This document shows, one piece after another, positions 33,792-44,685 of a DNA stretch of 64,000 nucleotides. Made by a program: the position numbers and the translations under genes. Within the stretch, counting starts at the first letter, position 1; each line of letters opens with the position of its first letter. Source of the stretch: Rosellinia necatrix (Eukaryota > Ascomycota > Sordariomycetes > Xylariales > Xylariaceae); the NCBI GenBank assembly GCA_021209875.1, contig JAGYVD010000003.1, positions 4,030,001 through 4,094,000 of the forward strand, in the 5' to 3' direction. The notes below the pieces were generated by a model. It saw only the letters and a program-made list of their open reading frames with translations, ran no database searches and had not been told where the DNA came from.

Positions 33792-35533
33792 TCAAACGCA
33801 CAAGAGGTCTAGGCGATGCAGGATCTAGTTGAACAAAGTTAAAAGGGCGAAACCCCACTCATGTCGATAGTCATCATCCTTACCTTTTCTATATACCGCA
33901 CTCCGACCAGCACCCCGTCCGCATCTTCGAATTCATCCTGGTCACCGAACTCGCTGTTTCCCGGGTCCAGGCAGCGGAGGCAGGTTTCCACGATGTCGGC
34001 GTAACGCGTGCCCATGCATCGGGGAAGCCGGGTCCGGGCTAAGTCGATAAACTTGGCTTTCGCGGATCCCAGGACAAACTGAGCCACCCCCTCCTCGGGT
34101 GTTAGGGGCGGGACGCCGAGCAAGGGTGAAATGGCGGGGTGCTGGCCGTCCCCGTCGTACTCGACGAGACTCTGCCACAGCCCGATTTCCAGGAGGCACA
34201 CGCCCAGGCTGTAGATGTCGTGCTGCATGGCGAAGTCGCTGCTCGGAGTGGCCCCCTGCCTCGAGGGGTGGCGGTAGAGGTTCCTCTCGACGGCGCAATC
34301 CCCCAGTCGCCGGGTGCGGCCGTCTTCTTTCCGGAAATCCTCGAACCCGACGAGAAAGAGGGAGGACAGACCTCCGTCTCCGTCTCCGTCTCCGTCTCCG
34401 GCGGCGGCGGCGGCGACGACGACGACGGCAGGTTCGAAGCTGAGGATCGACTCTGGGCGGATTCCCTTGTGGACGAAGCCGAAGACGTGCACGTAGGCGA
34501 CGGCCTTGGCCAGCTCCTGCGCGGCGAGGAACTTCTCCGACAGGGAGTCCGGCGTCGTGTGGAGGAGGAGGTCGCGCAAGCTGCGAGGGTTGGCGAAACC
34601 AGCAGGCGTCCGCGAGACGATGGTGAACCTGGCGGGAGACCCCCTGAGTCGGTCGGGCCGTTCCGAGATGAAGCCCTTGCAGTTCAGGAGACCAAACGTT
34701 TGCGGCTCGTCGTGCTGGAGCCTCCTGGCCAGGTTTCGGATGTCTCTCTTCGTGTGTTGGTATAGGTCTGGATGCGGCAGCCGGACACTCTCTAATATGT
34801 AGGTGGTCGCCTTCCCGGCCTTGGGGCTGCTGGCAAGTGTGCAGCACGACAGCGCTATTTCCGTCATGTCCATCGTGCCGAGCGCCTCGGCAGGCAATGC
34901 CAGCGCCGGGCCAGGTGCCGAGTCCGAACTGTTCCCATCCAGGCCCGCGCGGATTGATGTGATCGAGGCGACTGGCAACGTGGCGATGGACTCGTCCATC
35001 TTCAGCGTGTTTTCGAGCTGCGCGTCTCTGATCTTGAATATGAGGAACCAGGAGGGATCCGAGAGCCGCTGCCACGTCTCGAACGCCTCGATGGCCCTGT
35101 CGAGCTTCTCCTTCCGAAATGCGTACTTGACGGCCTTGGGAGTAAACACCACCTCGGTCCCGCATTGGCCGTCGACAAGCCGGGTCGTGACCATGCTCCG
35201 TAGCAGGGACTTCGCCAGTGTCAATTTCTCGATGAGCATGCGCAGTGTCCTCTCCTGCAGTTCCCGGTGGCCATCGTCCATGACATGCTGGATTTGTCTT
35301 AGGAATTGCAACTGCGCGATGCATCGGTAGCAGCCGTCATCCAACCTCAAGCTTCTTTCTGCAATCTCGCTCTCTGCGCCGTTCAGGGCGGAGCATATTT
35401 TTCGTAATTCGTTCCCGTACCTAGTCCACCTCGTTAGACTGAAATCATTGAGAACCACGGTAGAGCCCTCATCGTCTTACTTCAGACCTATGTCGATGGC
35501 GCCGATGATGGCGAGTCCCAATTCCGCCGACAT
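33792..35533 (-). CDS. HeLo-like helical domain plus degenerate kinase-like domain
   Basis: Exons 35533-35481, 35420-33884 and 33824-33792, with introns of 60 nt (GTAAGA...CTAG) and 59 nt (GTAAGG...CTAG), giving 540 aa. Without the last intron the product would end 14 residues past the junction at 33839. The N-terminus MSAELGLAIIGAIDIGLKYG and the following helices (to about 130) resemble HeLo/HeLo-like domains of fungal cell-death and incompatibility proteins. Residues about 250-530 have a kinase C-lobe layout. However, the catalytic loop reads HKGIRPES (H335), so Asp is replaced by Gly and Asn by Ser. The DFG site reads VGFE (about 375-378), and no glycine loop or VAIK lysine is visible. 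It is probably a pseudokinase or signalling scaffold. [11 protein letters not shown] repeat (about 359-368) sits between these sites. It is head to head with an active-looking kinase. Confidence 0.82.
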
Positions 35534-35667
35534 TCCCGTTTTTCCACGTTGATCCTCGTCAGCATCGAAAGTGGAAATATGGCACAGGCGCGTTTGCTAC
35601 TCGGAAGGATCCAATCCAGCTGTGCGCGTCTGAATGGGCCATCGAGTAAGTGGTTAATGCGTAAGTG

Positions 35668-35702
<35 letters not shown>

Positions 35703-36603
35703 ACCCAACAGGGAAAAAAAAAGGACAAAAAGGACAAAAACAGTAATAGGATGCCTCTAAAAGGCCCGGATTGCCTGAATTGCCTCACAACTTCACAGGC
35801 GTCAAACTGCCTACCAGAACGCCTAACCTTGTGCTTGCGAGAGGCAGAAACTTGGCAACCTGCGGTATTTGTGGCGTGGATGCTAACACGGGTGCGGTGG
35901 ACGTAATCATTGGGGACACGCCAGCAAACCCCCCTCATTATCATATAGCATGCTTGTCCTATCATTCTCAGCTTTCGCCAGCTACCCCAAACACCCTGGG
36001 AGCGTACGCCTAGTTGCTTTACAAGCGCACATGCAGCTTATTGCGCCTCATTGGGTCCCTGTGACCTGAACCGCGGACAAGTCGCCTCGTTGCTACCATC
36101 ATGGCACACTCCCTACGTCAACCAAGTCCGGGTGAAAATCTATTGTACCTGGCCACGTTTCTCAGCCGACGTATGCGGATACACGACCAATCTCCGTCAT
36201 CATACTCTTCTCTCTAGTCCGGCATGCCATTATTTTGATATTTTGACGTTCTATTCGTTATTCGGCGTAGAAATAAAACTCATTTGCCGCCCTCTCGCCC
36301 TCTTACTGACTAACTAAGTACCCGGCGTCTGGGGGATGAGTGCTCGCATGAAATGCGAGTATGCAGGCTGCTGTAAGCCCAAATTCTACGGCATTCTTGT
36401 GCCCATCCCATCCCGGCATTTATCCCTCTAGTTCGTGAACGTATCGAACATAACCCCTCCTCCCCTGGGCTCGGGAACACGCTCTTCGAAACCGCGCCAA
36501 CTGCCCCCGAAATGGCTGTCAGTATACCTGTTCCCTTGTGATCCTCGAGACTATGGCGCACCATACGCCGCTCCATTCAGGCCCAGGCGACGAATCATGA
36601 GAT
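35534..36603. other. Divergent promoter region between two kinase-like genes
   Basis: 1.07 kb shared upstream of the HeLo/pseudokinase gene (minus) and the Ser/Thr kinase gene (plus). It contains an A-rich block at 35671-35703. Frames at 35771-36013 and 36051-36317 have no recognisable motif. Confidence 0.5.
35671..35703. repeat. Poly(A)-rich tract
   Basis: About 32 A residues interrupted by a single G, followed by a second A-run at 35714-35722. Confidence 0.9.
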
Positions 36604-39056
36604 ATGATGGCGGCTGAGCGCGATCTTCCCGAGACTGTGCGTGACTCACGATGGGAAGCCGATTTCCTGCCAAGCCCGCACTATCCTAGCCGAATCATCA
36701 ATACCCAGCGGTCAGGGCGCCGGCTCATAAGGCGAGAGACCTGGACTCGACAGAGGAGACTGGGCCATGGCGGCTTCGGCGTCGTCTGGCTCGAGAGCCT
36801 CGAAGAGGCCCATTCCGCTAACCAGTATTCCGCCAGCTTACGAGCGGTAAAAGAGCTGAAGCTTGGCCGTGAAGACGGCAGGCGGCGTGAGTGCATTCGC
36901 GAGCTGGAGGCTCTGGCCAAATTCTCGCAGAAAAAGGTAGAGAGCTTCTATTATTCAACCCCCGTAGTCCTCAACGTGCTAACGTGCTAACGTCTTAGTT
37001 CGTGGATTCGTTCGTCGAGTTCTACAGCTGGTTCGAAAACAAAGATGCCTTGTTCATCGCTACCGAGTATTGTCAATTTGGGGACCTGAGGCAGTTCACC
37101 AGAGGCAACGGGCCCATGTCCGAACCGGACGTGCAGGCGATTACCGAACAAGTGCTACAGGGCATAATTTTTATGCACAACGATAATTTCGCACATCGCG
37201 ATCTAAAACCAGCGGTGGGTTTGACAAAACGAACGCTGATCCCAAGACGCTATCGGTTCTGACCTTGGCTTTAGAATATCTTGATCAAAAAACGGCCCCC
37301 GGATCATGATTGGCACGTCAAAATCTGTGACATGGGCCTCAGCAAGCGCATTGGAACCGAAATAACATCCACGACAGTCAAAGGAACTCTCGGGTTCATC
37401 GCCCCCGAGAGAATTCCCGGCATAGGCTCAAATCCAGGCACCGTAAACCCGTTTCCATGCGATATGTGGTCACTAGGAGAGATTTCGTTCTTCTTACTTA
37501 CGGGGGAGACGACGTTTGCAAACTTCTCCGACTTGCAGGGGTACATGAATAAAACGCGAAGGTTTCCTCGAGAACGACTTGAACGTGTCAGCGCCAGTGT
37601 GCCGGCAAAAGACTTCATCGGACTTCTCATGGCATCCGAGCCTTCAGACAGACTTTCGGCAAACGAGGCTGATTCTCACTTGTGGATGACAACACGGAAT
37701 GGCCACTCGCTTCCATTCACCGTGGATTCCCAAAAGTCCGAACATCTACACAAATGGCTAGCCAATGTTTCTATAGAGCAAGGTACCATTCCTCATCTAA
37801 ACGTCGCGCAGCCATCAGGCAGTCCGCTAGACTCAACCACCATTGCTTCAGGATCATGGAATACGACCACAAATCCTATACCACATGTCCGGTTTTCTTC
37901 TCCGAATACTGAATACTCTCCGGTCGAAGTGACCCAAGTAACCAATCCCGGGGAAACTGAGAGTCTTTTAGTAAATTTCAACCAAATCCTAGAGGAGGAT
38001 GAGGAGTCTTTCGATGAAGATTATCCTCAGGATTCCCAAGATTTCGAAACCAGTAGCACACATCTGGCGACAGTAGGGAAAGCTGAAGACAGTATAGCAA
38101 GTGACGACGAATGGGATCCGAGTGATGAAACGGGCTCGGACCCAATCTACACCTCGGTGGCACCAAGAATACTCAGGAAAAGGGCAATTTGGGGGCCAAG
38201 ATCGGCCGAGGCCAAATATTACCCATCGCTCTCGTCATTGGCGGATTCCGAATACCAAACGACAAAGAAATATGTCAATACAATGCGCGATACAATTCGA
38301 TACCTATATAGGACGGGGGGTATGCGTTCAAACATGCGATTTCCCCCTTCCCTCCCACTCATCCATACCGTCCCTACCGTCCCTACTCCTGCGGGTATTG
38401 GCCTAAGTAAAATATACGAGGAATCAATAGAAGACTCTGGTTCGTCCGATGGGGAGGCATCTTATTCTTACAGTCAGAAGCCTGACGGTTTCGATGGATA
38501 TCGTCCTACGGTAAGGGTGGAAGAAAACCCCCCGGATCATGGGGACCGTGAAAATCATGTAGGCGAAGAATGGATTCAGGAACCAGATGACCCGCCAGAA
38601 CCTGACATTGGCGAAATGGAAACACAGATATTCAAGGGAGGAGTTGAGGAAACAAGCTATTATAGATCACCGACTGTCGAAGATGCGGACGACTCGCCGG
38701 AATCCAACATTAGCATCTCGGGTTATTACATACCACCTATGGTCGAAGGCATAGACGACTTGCCAGAAACCGCCATTGGCGGAGCAAGTTACTATATACC
38801 ACCCACTGTCGAAGATGCGGAAGACTTGCCGGAGCCCGACACCGATGAGATGCTGGGGTTAGGGGGGAGAGTCGGTGTTGAGAGTTACTATATACGACCT
38901 ACTATCGATGATATAGACAGTTCGTCAGAGCCCGATGTTGGTGAAACACGGGAGTTGGGGAAAGGCGTTGAAATTAGCGTTGAATTTGGTGTTGGCGTTG
39001 GCGCAACGGGTTATTATAGATCACCCTTTGTTGAAGATGCCGATGACTCTGAATGA
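36604..39056 (+). CDS. Serine/threonine protein kinase with C-terminal repeats
   Basis: Exons 36604-36936, 36999-37214 and 37275-39056, with introns of 62 and 60 nt, all phase 0, giving 776 aa. Two adjacent Met codons open the frame. The kinase domain (about 45-335) has a glycine loop GHGGFG (54-59), AVK lysine K83, catalytic loop HRDLKPANIL (D179, crossing the second intron), DMG in place of DFG (202-204) and APE at 226-228. It should be catalytically active. The following 280 residues are acidic and Ser-rich, probably disordered. The C-terminus (about 640-776) carries five imperfect copies of a YY-x-x-P-x-VED-x-DD-x-x-E unit of about 22 residues or more. The substrate and pathway are unknown, and no close named kinase is recognised. 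One segment near 38330-38400 (low-complexity Pro/Thr) might be an unspliced intron that happens to stay open. Confidence 0.85.
38655..39056 (+). repeat. Five-copy protein-coding repeat at kinase C-terminus
   Basis: Copies start near 38655, 38719, 38785, 38884 and 39010. Each encodes Tyr-Tyr, then a Pro, then V/I-E/D-D/G-x-x-D and an acidic/Ser tail. Spacing between copies varies because of Gly/Glu-rich insertions, so it is an expanded, diverging repeat inside the coding frame. Confidence 0.8.
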
Positions 39057-39651
39057 CGAGAGTTTCGCCACCAAGCCAAGTCAAGCCAATCACTCGCCTA
39101 TAATCGCACGAATGCAGTTATCGTGTCTACCAATAAGGGTTTACTTAGAGTCTGTGCCATCGTCACAAATGCCACCGTTACCTATCGTTGCCACCTACCC
39201 GCCGCTTGCTCGGGTACAGACACGCGAGGGTTACCCCGTTCGACTAGTATCACCAGCAGCGTCCAAGACGCTTTTTTTTTTTTTTTTTTACCTTGTGGGG
39301 CGCCGGGTATACATAAATAGGATCCCAAAACCTCTCGGGTTGGGGATGGCGGCCAAGACCGCGGCTTCGTATAGCTCGATGCCTGACACCCGCATTTATA
39401 ACCCGTTCCGGCTTGCCGAGCAGCAACGTGAAAAAGGAAGGAGAAGACAGGTGGGGGTGTTCGTCTTGGAGCCGGCGGGTGATTCATAACGAAACCCCAC
39501 GCTCGAGAAAATGAATCATACCTACCTGGCCCCTCATTATACTAGTTCGTTCACATATCACTCACTTGTTTACTTACTTACTTACCTACTTAGTATCTAT
39601 AGGATAGAATTCACCAGTCAGCTTCTAAAAGTAGACATATATATGTTATAG

Positions 39652-39675
39652 ATCTAGGTCTAGGTCTAGGTCTAG
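39652..39675. repeat. (TCTAGG)n hexamer repeat
   Basis: Four tandem TCTAGG-type units in the GNAT upstream region. The spacing is hexameric, but the unit is not the fungal telomere repeat TTAGGG. Confidence 0.8.
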
Positions 39676-39829
39676 CCACTTATATATACATTGGATAGAT
39701 ATTAGACATCTCCATTTGAGAATAGAGGAACCAACATATCACTCATTCACTCCCTCATTCTCTCACTCTCTCGACCCCCTGAACTACCATTTACTTTACC
39801 CTTCGGCCAGAGAGAAAGGGGTCTGTCTA

Positions 39830-39852
39830 CCAATCCAATCCAATCCAATCCA
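39830..39852. repeat. (CCAAT)n pentamer repeat in GNAT leader
   Basis: Four to five tandem CAATC units about 50-70 nt upstream of the GNAT start codon. They may lie in the 5' UTR or act as repeated CCAAT boxes. Confidence 0.8.
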
Positions 39853-39901
39853 ACTCACGGGCCAGACAAAACCCGCCAATCCACACCACCATCACGACGC
39901 A

Positions 39902-40717
39902 ATGGCGGCGGCACCAGACAAGGACGCCGTGGTCGTCGAGGTGATCAGCGACGCGGCGGACTTCCCCGAGGCCTTCGACTGCATCAGCGAGGCCTTCGGG
40001 CGGCAGGTGCACGACGCGATCTGGACGGCGTTCAACCCGGGCTGGGACACGGCGGCGGGGCGGGCGGCGGGGGCCGCGCGGCTGGCGGAGCGGTGGGCGG
40101 CGACGGCGACGGCGAAGGCGAAGGCGCATGACGGGGGGAACCCGCACACGATATTCCTGAAGGCGACCCTACCGGACCCGGACCCGGACCCGAGCGCGAG
40201 CGCGAGCGCGCCGTCGGGGGAGCGGCGCGTCATAGCCGGCATGGCGATCTGGGTGCAGGAGACGGCGGTGGCGGGCCACGGGAACCTGAGCGTGGCGGAC
40301 GCGACGGCGAGCATGGACCTCGAGGCGCTGTACCCGGGGGACGAGCGGGAGCAGCGGTTCCTGCGGCAGGTGTCGCGGTCTCTGTTCCGGCAGCGTCTCG
40401 AGTTCATCGCGGCTCGGGCTGCCGCCGCCGCCGCCGACGGCTCGCCCGCCGTCATGGCGCTCGACCTGTGCGCCACGCGCCCGGCCTTCCAGCGGCGCGG
40501 CGTCGCGTCCGCCATGGTGCGGTGGGGCCTCGACGAGGCCCGGCGCCGCGGCGTCCCCTGGGCCGCCACCGAGGCCTCCAGCATGGGCCGCCACGCCTAC
40601 CGCCGCCTCGGCTTCGAGCCCCGCGGCCCCGAGACCGTCTACGAGGTCGACGACGAGTTCCGGGATCGCGAGCTGCCCTCGAATCTGTTCATGGTGTATC
40701 CGACCGGCTCCGAGTGA
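39902..40717 (+). CDS. GNAT-family N-acetyltransferase
   Basis: Intronless, 271 aa. I chose the Met at 39902 (MAAAPDKDAVVVEV) because the 62 upstream in-frame residues are CT-rich leader sequence. The C-terminal half has the GNAT acetyl-CoA motif CATRPAFQRRGVASAMVRW (about 188-206, with the R/Q-x-x-G-x-A/G core) and the late motif AYRRLGFEPRG. The N-terminal half holds AFGRQVHDAIWTAFNP, common in fungal GNATs that modify small molecules. The specific substrate is unknown. Very high G/C at third codon positions and Ala/Asp-Pro runs (DPDPDPSASASA) mark it as one of the GC-rich genes here. The leader has a CCAAT pentamer repeat. Confidence 0.85.
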   Translation: MAAAPDKDAVVVEVISDAADFPEAFDCISEAFGRQVHDAIWTAFNPGWDTAAGRAAGAARLAERWAATATAKAKAHDGGNPHTIFLKATLPDPDPDPSASASAPSGERRVIAGMAIWVQETAVAGHGNLSVADATASMDLEALYPGDEREQRFLRQVSRSLFRQRLEFIAARAAAAAADGSPAVMALDLCATRPAFQRRGVASAMVRWGLDEARRRGVPWAATEASSMGRHAYRRLGFEPRGPETVYEVDDEFRDRELPSNLFMVYPTGSE

Positions 40718-41460
40718 GCTGACATACACGACTTTGTTGAATCGAAACCTCACCTCTTCCCCCCTTCCCATCTCTCATCTCCCATATTTCGTCTAATTAT
40801 TCTGCCCAGCGTAAAACTTAGACTAGATAGCCTATCCCACGCATGGAAAACGAGGGGGAAGGGGGTGACGAGAGAGGGGCTATTGATCTAGTGAAACTGC
40901 CGAACGCCGGTGGAAAGATGCGGCGAAAGGGGGTGTTCAAGCATACAGGTCTTAGCGGCAACACCAATGAGATCAGGCTATATTGACTCGGAGATGACGT
41001 CGTGAGGCGAAAGGGGAACCCCCGGGCGTGATAATACGTCATCCTACCCAACCTCCGCATGGATGACGGACTGAATGGATATCCAGACATGGCTAGATAG
41101 TACTGAAGAGGCTGATGCAAGTCAACCACGCAAGCCACAACCGAATATTCTAAAACATACCCCGGGGGGCATAAAAGATCATGCATGGTACATGTAAATA
41201 AATTCCTCATAAATCAATGTCAATTGATACTGGCTACAGCTTGTCCTCCGTCTATAACACTCCCCGTAGTGGGATCTGTGCATTTCTGTTGAAATAATAA
41301 TTCATGAACATGGGCGAAGACACTCGCCGCCTCGCTTGCTGTTAAGCCATCCGGACTAGCAAGATTGCAACGCCACACACGCCCCCCTCGATTTGATTTG
41401 TGGGACGCTAATATCGAGGCATTGTGTAATATAGGGAGGATTATCGTCGCCAGACAGCCC
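40718..41460. other. Convergent spacer
   Basis: 3' flanks of the GNAT gene (plus) and thioredoxin gene (minus). A 111-codon minus frame at 41220-41555 overlaps the thioredoxin end in another frame and has no recognisable content. Confidence 0.55.
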
Positions 41461-42101
41461 CTAGTCCCTTTGAACCCCGATGGCAAGACCCCTGATGGCA
41501 TCAGGCTTCGCGCCAATGGTTTTGTCGAAGGGCTTGCCGTCTTTGAAGGCGACAAAGGTGGGCATGGCCGTGATGCCGAGCTCCTGGCTCAGGTCGGGAA
41601 GGTCATCGACGTCGATCTTGGCGAAGTAGACATCCTTGAAACCCTCCTCTTCGGACATTCTTTACACAGAACTGCCATTAGTATACGCAGTTTCGAGTGC
41701 AGGTAAGAGAACAGGGTGCTGGCCGTCGTGGCCGGTATATCCGGGGAGAGGGCACCCTGGTCGAGCCCGTGCGGTATATAGGAACGAGGACAGCTTACGC
41801 GGCGACTATAGGTGCGATCGCCTTGCAGGGGCCACACCATGTAGCGAAGGCATCGACAATGACGAACTTGTTCGCCTGCACGGCCTCGTCAAAAGCGGCC
41901 TTACTATCAAGAGCAAAAATTGTTAGTATATATACCATGATTTACATATATATATATATATATGTATGCGTTTATGTAGCTGGCTTATGCGATGGAAAAC
42001 GGGAAACGGGAAACGGTAAATGGGAGACAAGAAACGGGAGATAAGAAACAAGAGACGGGAAACGAAAAGATAGGGAAATGTGAAGCAACGGGGCTGCGGC
42101 A

Positions 42102-42142
<41 letters not shown>

Positions 42143-42281
42143 AGCGGCGGACGTACCTCTCGATCTTGTGGACAGTCATGCTGGGCGGTGTGATGTGAAA
42201 CTGGCGTAAAGCTTGATGGCTGCGGAAAGCTGAAGGAGTTGATCGTCTTAATGCGATTTGGCTTGCTGCTCGAAAAGACAT
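41461..42281 (-). CDS. Thioredoxin with N-terminal presequence
   Basis: Exons 42281-42157, 41903-41799 and 41659-41461, with introns of 253 and 139 nt, giving 142 aa. Thioredoxin reduces protein disulfides using electrons from thioredoxin reductase. The active site WCGPC is at 64-68, preceded by [34 protein letters not shown] supplies the conserved cis-Pro. Residues 1-34 are Arg/Ser-rich and free of acidic residues, like a mitochondrial presequence. A second Met (M35, MTVHKIE) would give a 108-aa protein of normal cytosolic thioredoxin size. The C-terminus ([14 protein letters not shown]) departs from the usual Lys/Leu-rich helix, so an unfound last exon is possible. Intron 1 is unusually long and full of AT and GGCGAC repeats. 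Confidence 0.9.
42102..42140. repeat. (GGCGAC)n repeat in thioredoxin intron 1
   Basis: About six hexamer units just inside the donor end of intron 1. A GGGAAACG-like purine repeat (41998-42065) and an (AT)n run (41946-41963) follow in the same intron. Confidence 0.9.
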
Positions 42282-42390
42282 GGGAAAGAGGGGAGATGAG
42301 GAGGGGCAGGTGGGGGTTTTTATGATGTACAGAGGCAGGCACAGACAGAGACGGGAGGTGGACGCCGGCGATGCGGGAGCCTTGGAAGAG

Positions 42391-42430
42391 TAGGTAGGTA
42401 GGCTAGGTAGGTAGGCTAGGTAGGTAAGTA
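42391..42430. repeat. TAGGTAGGTAGGC tandem
   Basis: Three imperfect copies of TAGGTAGGTAGGC-type sequence upstream of the thioredoxin gene. They are built from the same half-site as the dispersed CCTAGGTAGG motif. Confidence 0.8.
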
Positions 42431-43007
42431 CTTTTAGGTATGTAGATTGCCTCCCGCCAGTGCTCTTCTGTAATTGGCGTGGTACCTGAGGCTTTGCTCT
42501 TCACGGTACCTAGTAACTACGGAGCCGCGGGTATGGTAGGCTTAGATAATCTGAGGCACCTGCAGTTGTATCATCTGGGAGATATCGGTAGCTGCTTCTA
42601 GGTAGTTATTGTCAGCCGGCCTGTGATTTGTCAGGGCTCCTAAGAAACTTAAATAATAACGCCATCTCTTTGCGTGATGCATCCATTCGCCTCGGCTGAA
42701 TGTGCCTGCCGCCGACAACCGCCCCGACCCATTCATTTCATGCGAAACGGCGAATTTACGGATAACTACCCAACCTTACCTATCTAGGCATGTAATTGAT
42801 TCCACATTGCAGACACAGATACCTAATCTAGTCGTCAAATGGCGTAACTTATCAGCTCGTCTGTCGCCTGTCGCCTGTCACGATTCCTGATCTACCATCA
42901 TAGTTACCTAAATTCGGCATATTCTTTAGAAAAACTACGAATAATAATAATAATGAACAATACTAGTATACTGCTCGTACTCACCGATTCGTCATACCTA
43001 CCTACTA

Positions 43008-43035
43008 TTTGATTTGATTTGATTTGATTTGATTT
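43008..43035. repeat. (TTTGA)n pentamer repeat
   Basis: Five to six tandem TTTGA units in a spacer. Confidence 0.9.
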
Positions 43036-44685
43036 TAAGCCGAGTCCCCCGACAGAAGACATTTGAGGACGGATATCCCATCAAAGCCATAAATGCCACT
43101 CTGGTTACTAATGCGTTCACTCCTAGTACATTTGGCGGTTTTCTGTGGGCGAGTTAAACGGCACTGACTGAAATGCGCCCACAAACCGGCCTTGAATGCC
43201 TCGTGAGCTTCGTACCTGCCGTGAATGAACGACGACGAACTTGATGGCGGACTGTGCCCCAGCCGATGATATCAGTGACATACATACCGAATCGATGGAC
43301 AAGCGTTGTTCAAGCCATTTGCTCACGAAAACCCGACGAATCCAGGTGGACTGTGAAACGAGCCTGTCAGTACTTGACAAACTAGGTAGGGCCGCGTAAC
43401 CAGTTAACACAGCAATTTGATGTGGCATAGCCGACTGTGTTGCTTGAGTTTGGGAATCCTCGCCACAGAGCAGGATGGATCAAGAACAATGCATAATCTT
43501 GTTCTTCTATCCCCCTGGTATTGGATACTACATTATCTGATTTTCCTTGAGCTAGAAACGCCGTGGAATAACAAGGATGGGACCCAGGATACCGGTGCAT
43601 TCCAGGGGTTACCTTGAGCAGCGAAAGCCAACTCCCAAATCATAAAAAACCCCCCTGACGCAGTACGGGCCGCGCATGGCAGAAAGGGACATGGATTGGA
43701 TAATTATTAATGGACAGAAGGGTTTCTAGATGTCGATACGGTCATGTCGACCCATGGCACACGTTTAGGAGGAGCCATGAGTCTGCGAGTCCGTCGGGAG
43801 CAGGCATGTAGGCTCGGGGGAAAGTAAGCTTTCTTCTCGCAGATGGGCTCACTTGTGTTCATCGCTGCCCTAGTCAAGTGTATTCTTTCCCTATCTTTCT
43901 CCCCTAGATACTTTTTCTATTTAATAATGGCAAACACATGGCCCCGAAAACACCACACAAGGGGCCTCCTTAGCCGCAAAATCAAAAACGAAGAGGGTAT
44001 TTGAATCAGCCAGAGCCCGGTTCCCGCAGTCAGTCCAAGTGACGTCCATATCGACACGTAAATTCGAAGACAATCGTAGACTAATCAGGATGTTGTATAT
44101 GAACCCCCTCCAGGCAAACCAGAGCCTGAACTCCGGGCCGTCATGTGAAAAATGACTGGTATCAAACGAACCACCACGCGATACTATGTAGGTATACCCG
44201 CGTCGAAGAGAAAACCAACCCGCCAGCATCGTCCTCAGAAGGGACTGATGCTGCGGAAGACATATCGTACATTGTGTCGCGGTCTCTTTACAAGTCCGCA
44301 TAAGACAACTAAATTTTGTTTCGTTCGTGAAACAACCCCATAGGAGAAAATTCGAGCTTTATAGCAAATGCGAATGCTATATCCGGATATTGAAGCAATC
44401 GGTAATGATTAATTATAGACATGGCCTATGTCTTGTTCATTTTCAACTTTTTTTTTTCTTTTGCGTTTTGTGGGACAAGTTTTAAGGAAATGTGAAAATG
44501 AGCGTATTGGGTCAGTCGGAAGACAAATGGAAAGATCGAAGGAGTAAGCCGAGTTTGGGAAGCCGAAACCTGGCAAGTTTTGGGGGAAGGAAGGGTATGA
44601 TATTTGGCCATATCAAATGTTAATCGTGTGTATTCACACCTGCTTTAATCGTTCGTTATCACAGACGATAGTAGCTTCAAAGCTA

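Larger units (their letters stand above)
39057..39901. other. Spacer and GNAT gene leader
   Basis: Contains a T-run at 39271-39289, an AGGTCT repeat (39652-39675) and a CCAAT pentamer repeat just before the GNAT start. No gene seen. Confidence 0.55.
42282..44685. other. 2.4-kb spacer
   Basis: No supported gene. Holds the TAGGTAGGC tandem at 42391-42430 and a TTTGA pentamer at 43008-43035. AT-rich towards 44.6 kb. Confidence 0.5.

Noticed and set aside
33942..35324. 460-codon minus-strand ORF in another frame
   Set aside because: Shadow frame of the HeLo/pseudokinase gene; His/Arg/Pro-rich, no domain.
39652..39675. Interstitial telomere-like repeat
   Set aside because: The unit is TCTAGG, not the TTAGGG repeat of filamentous fungi, and there are only four copies.
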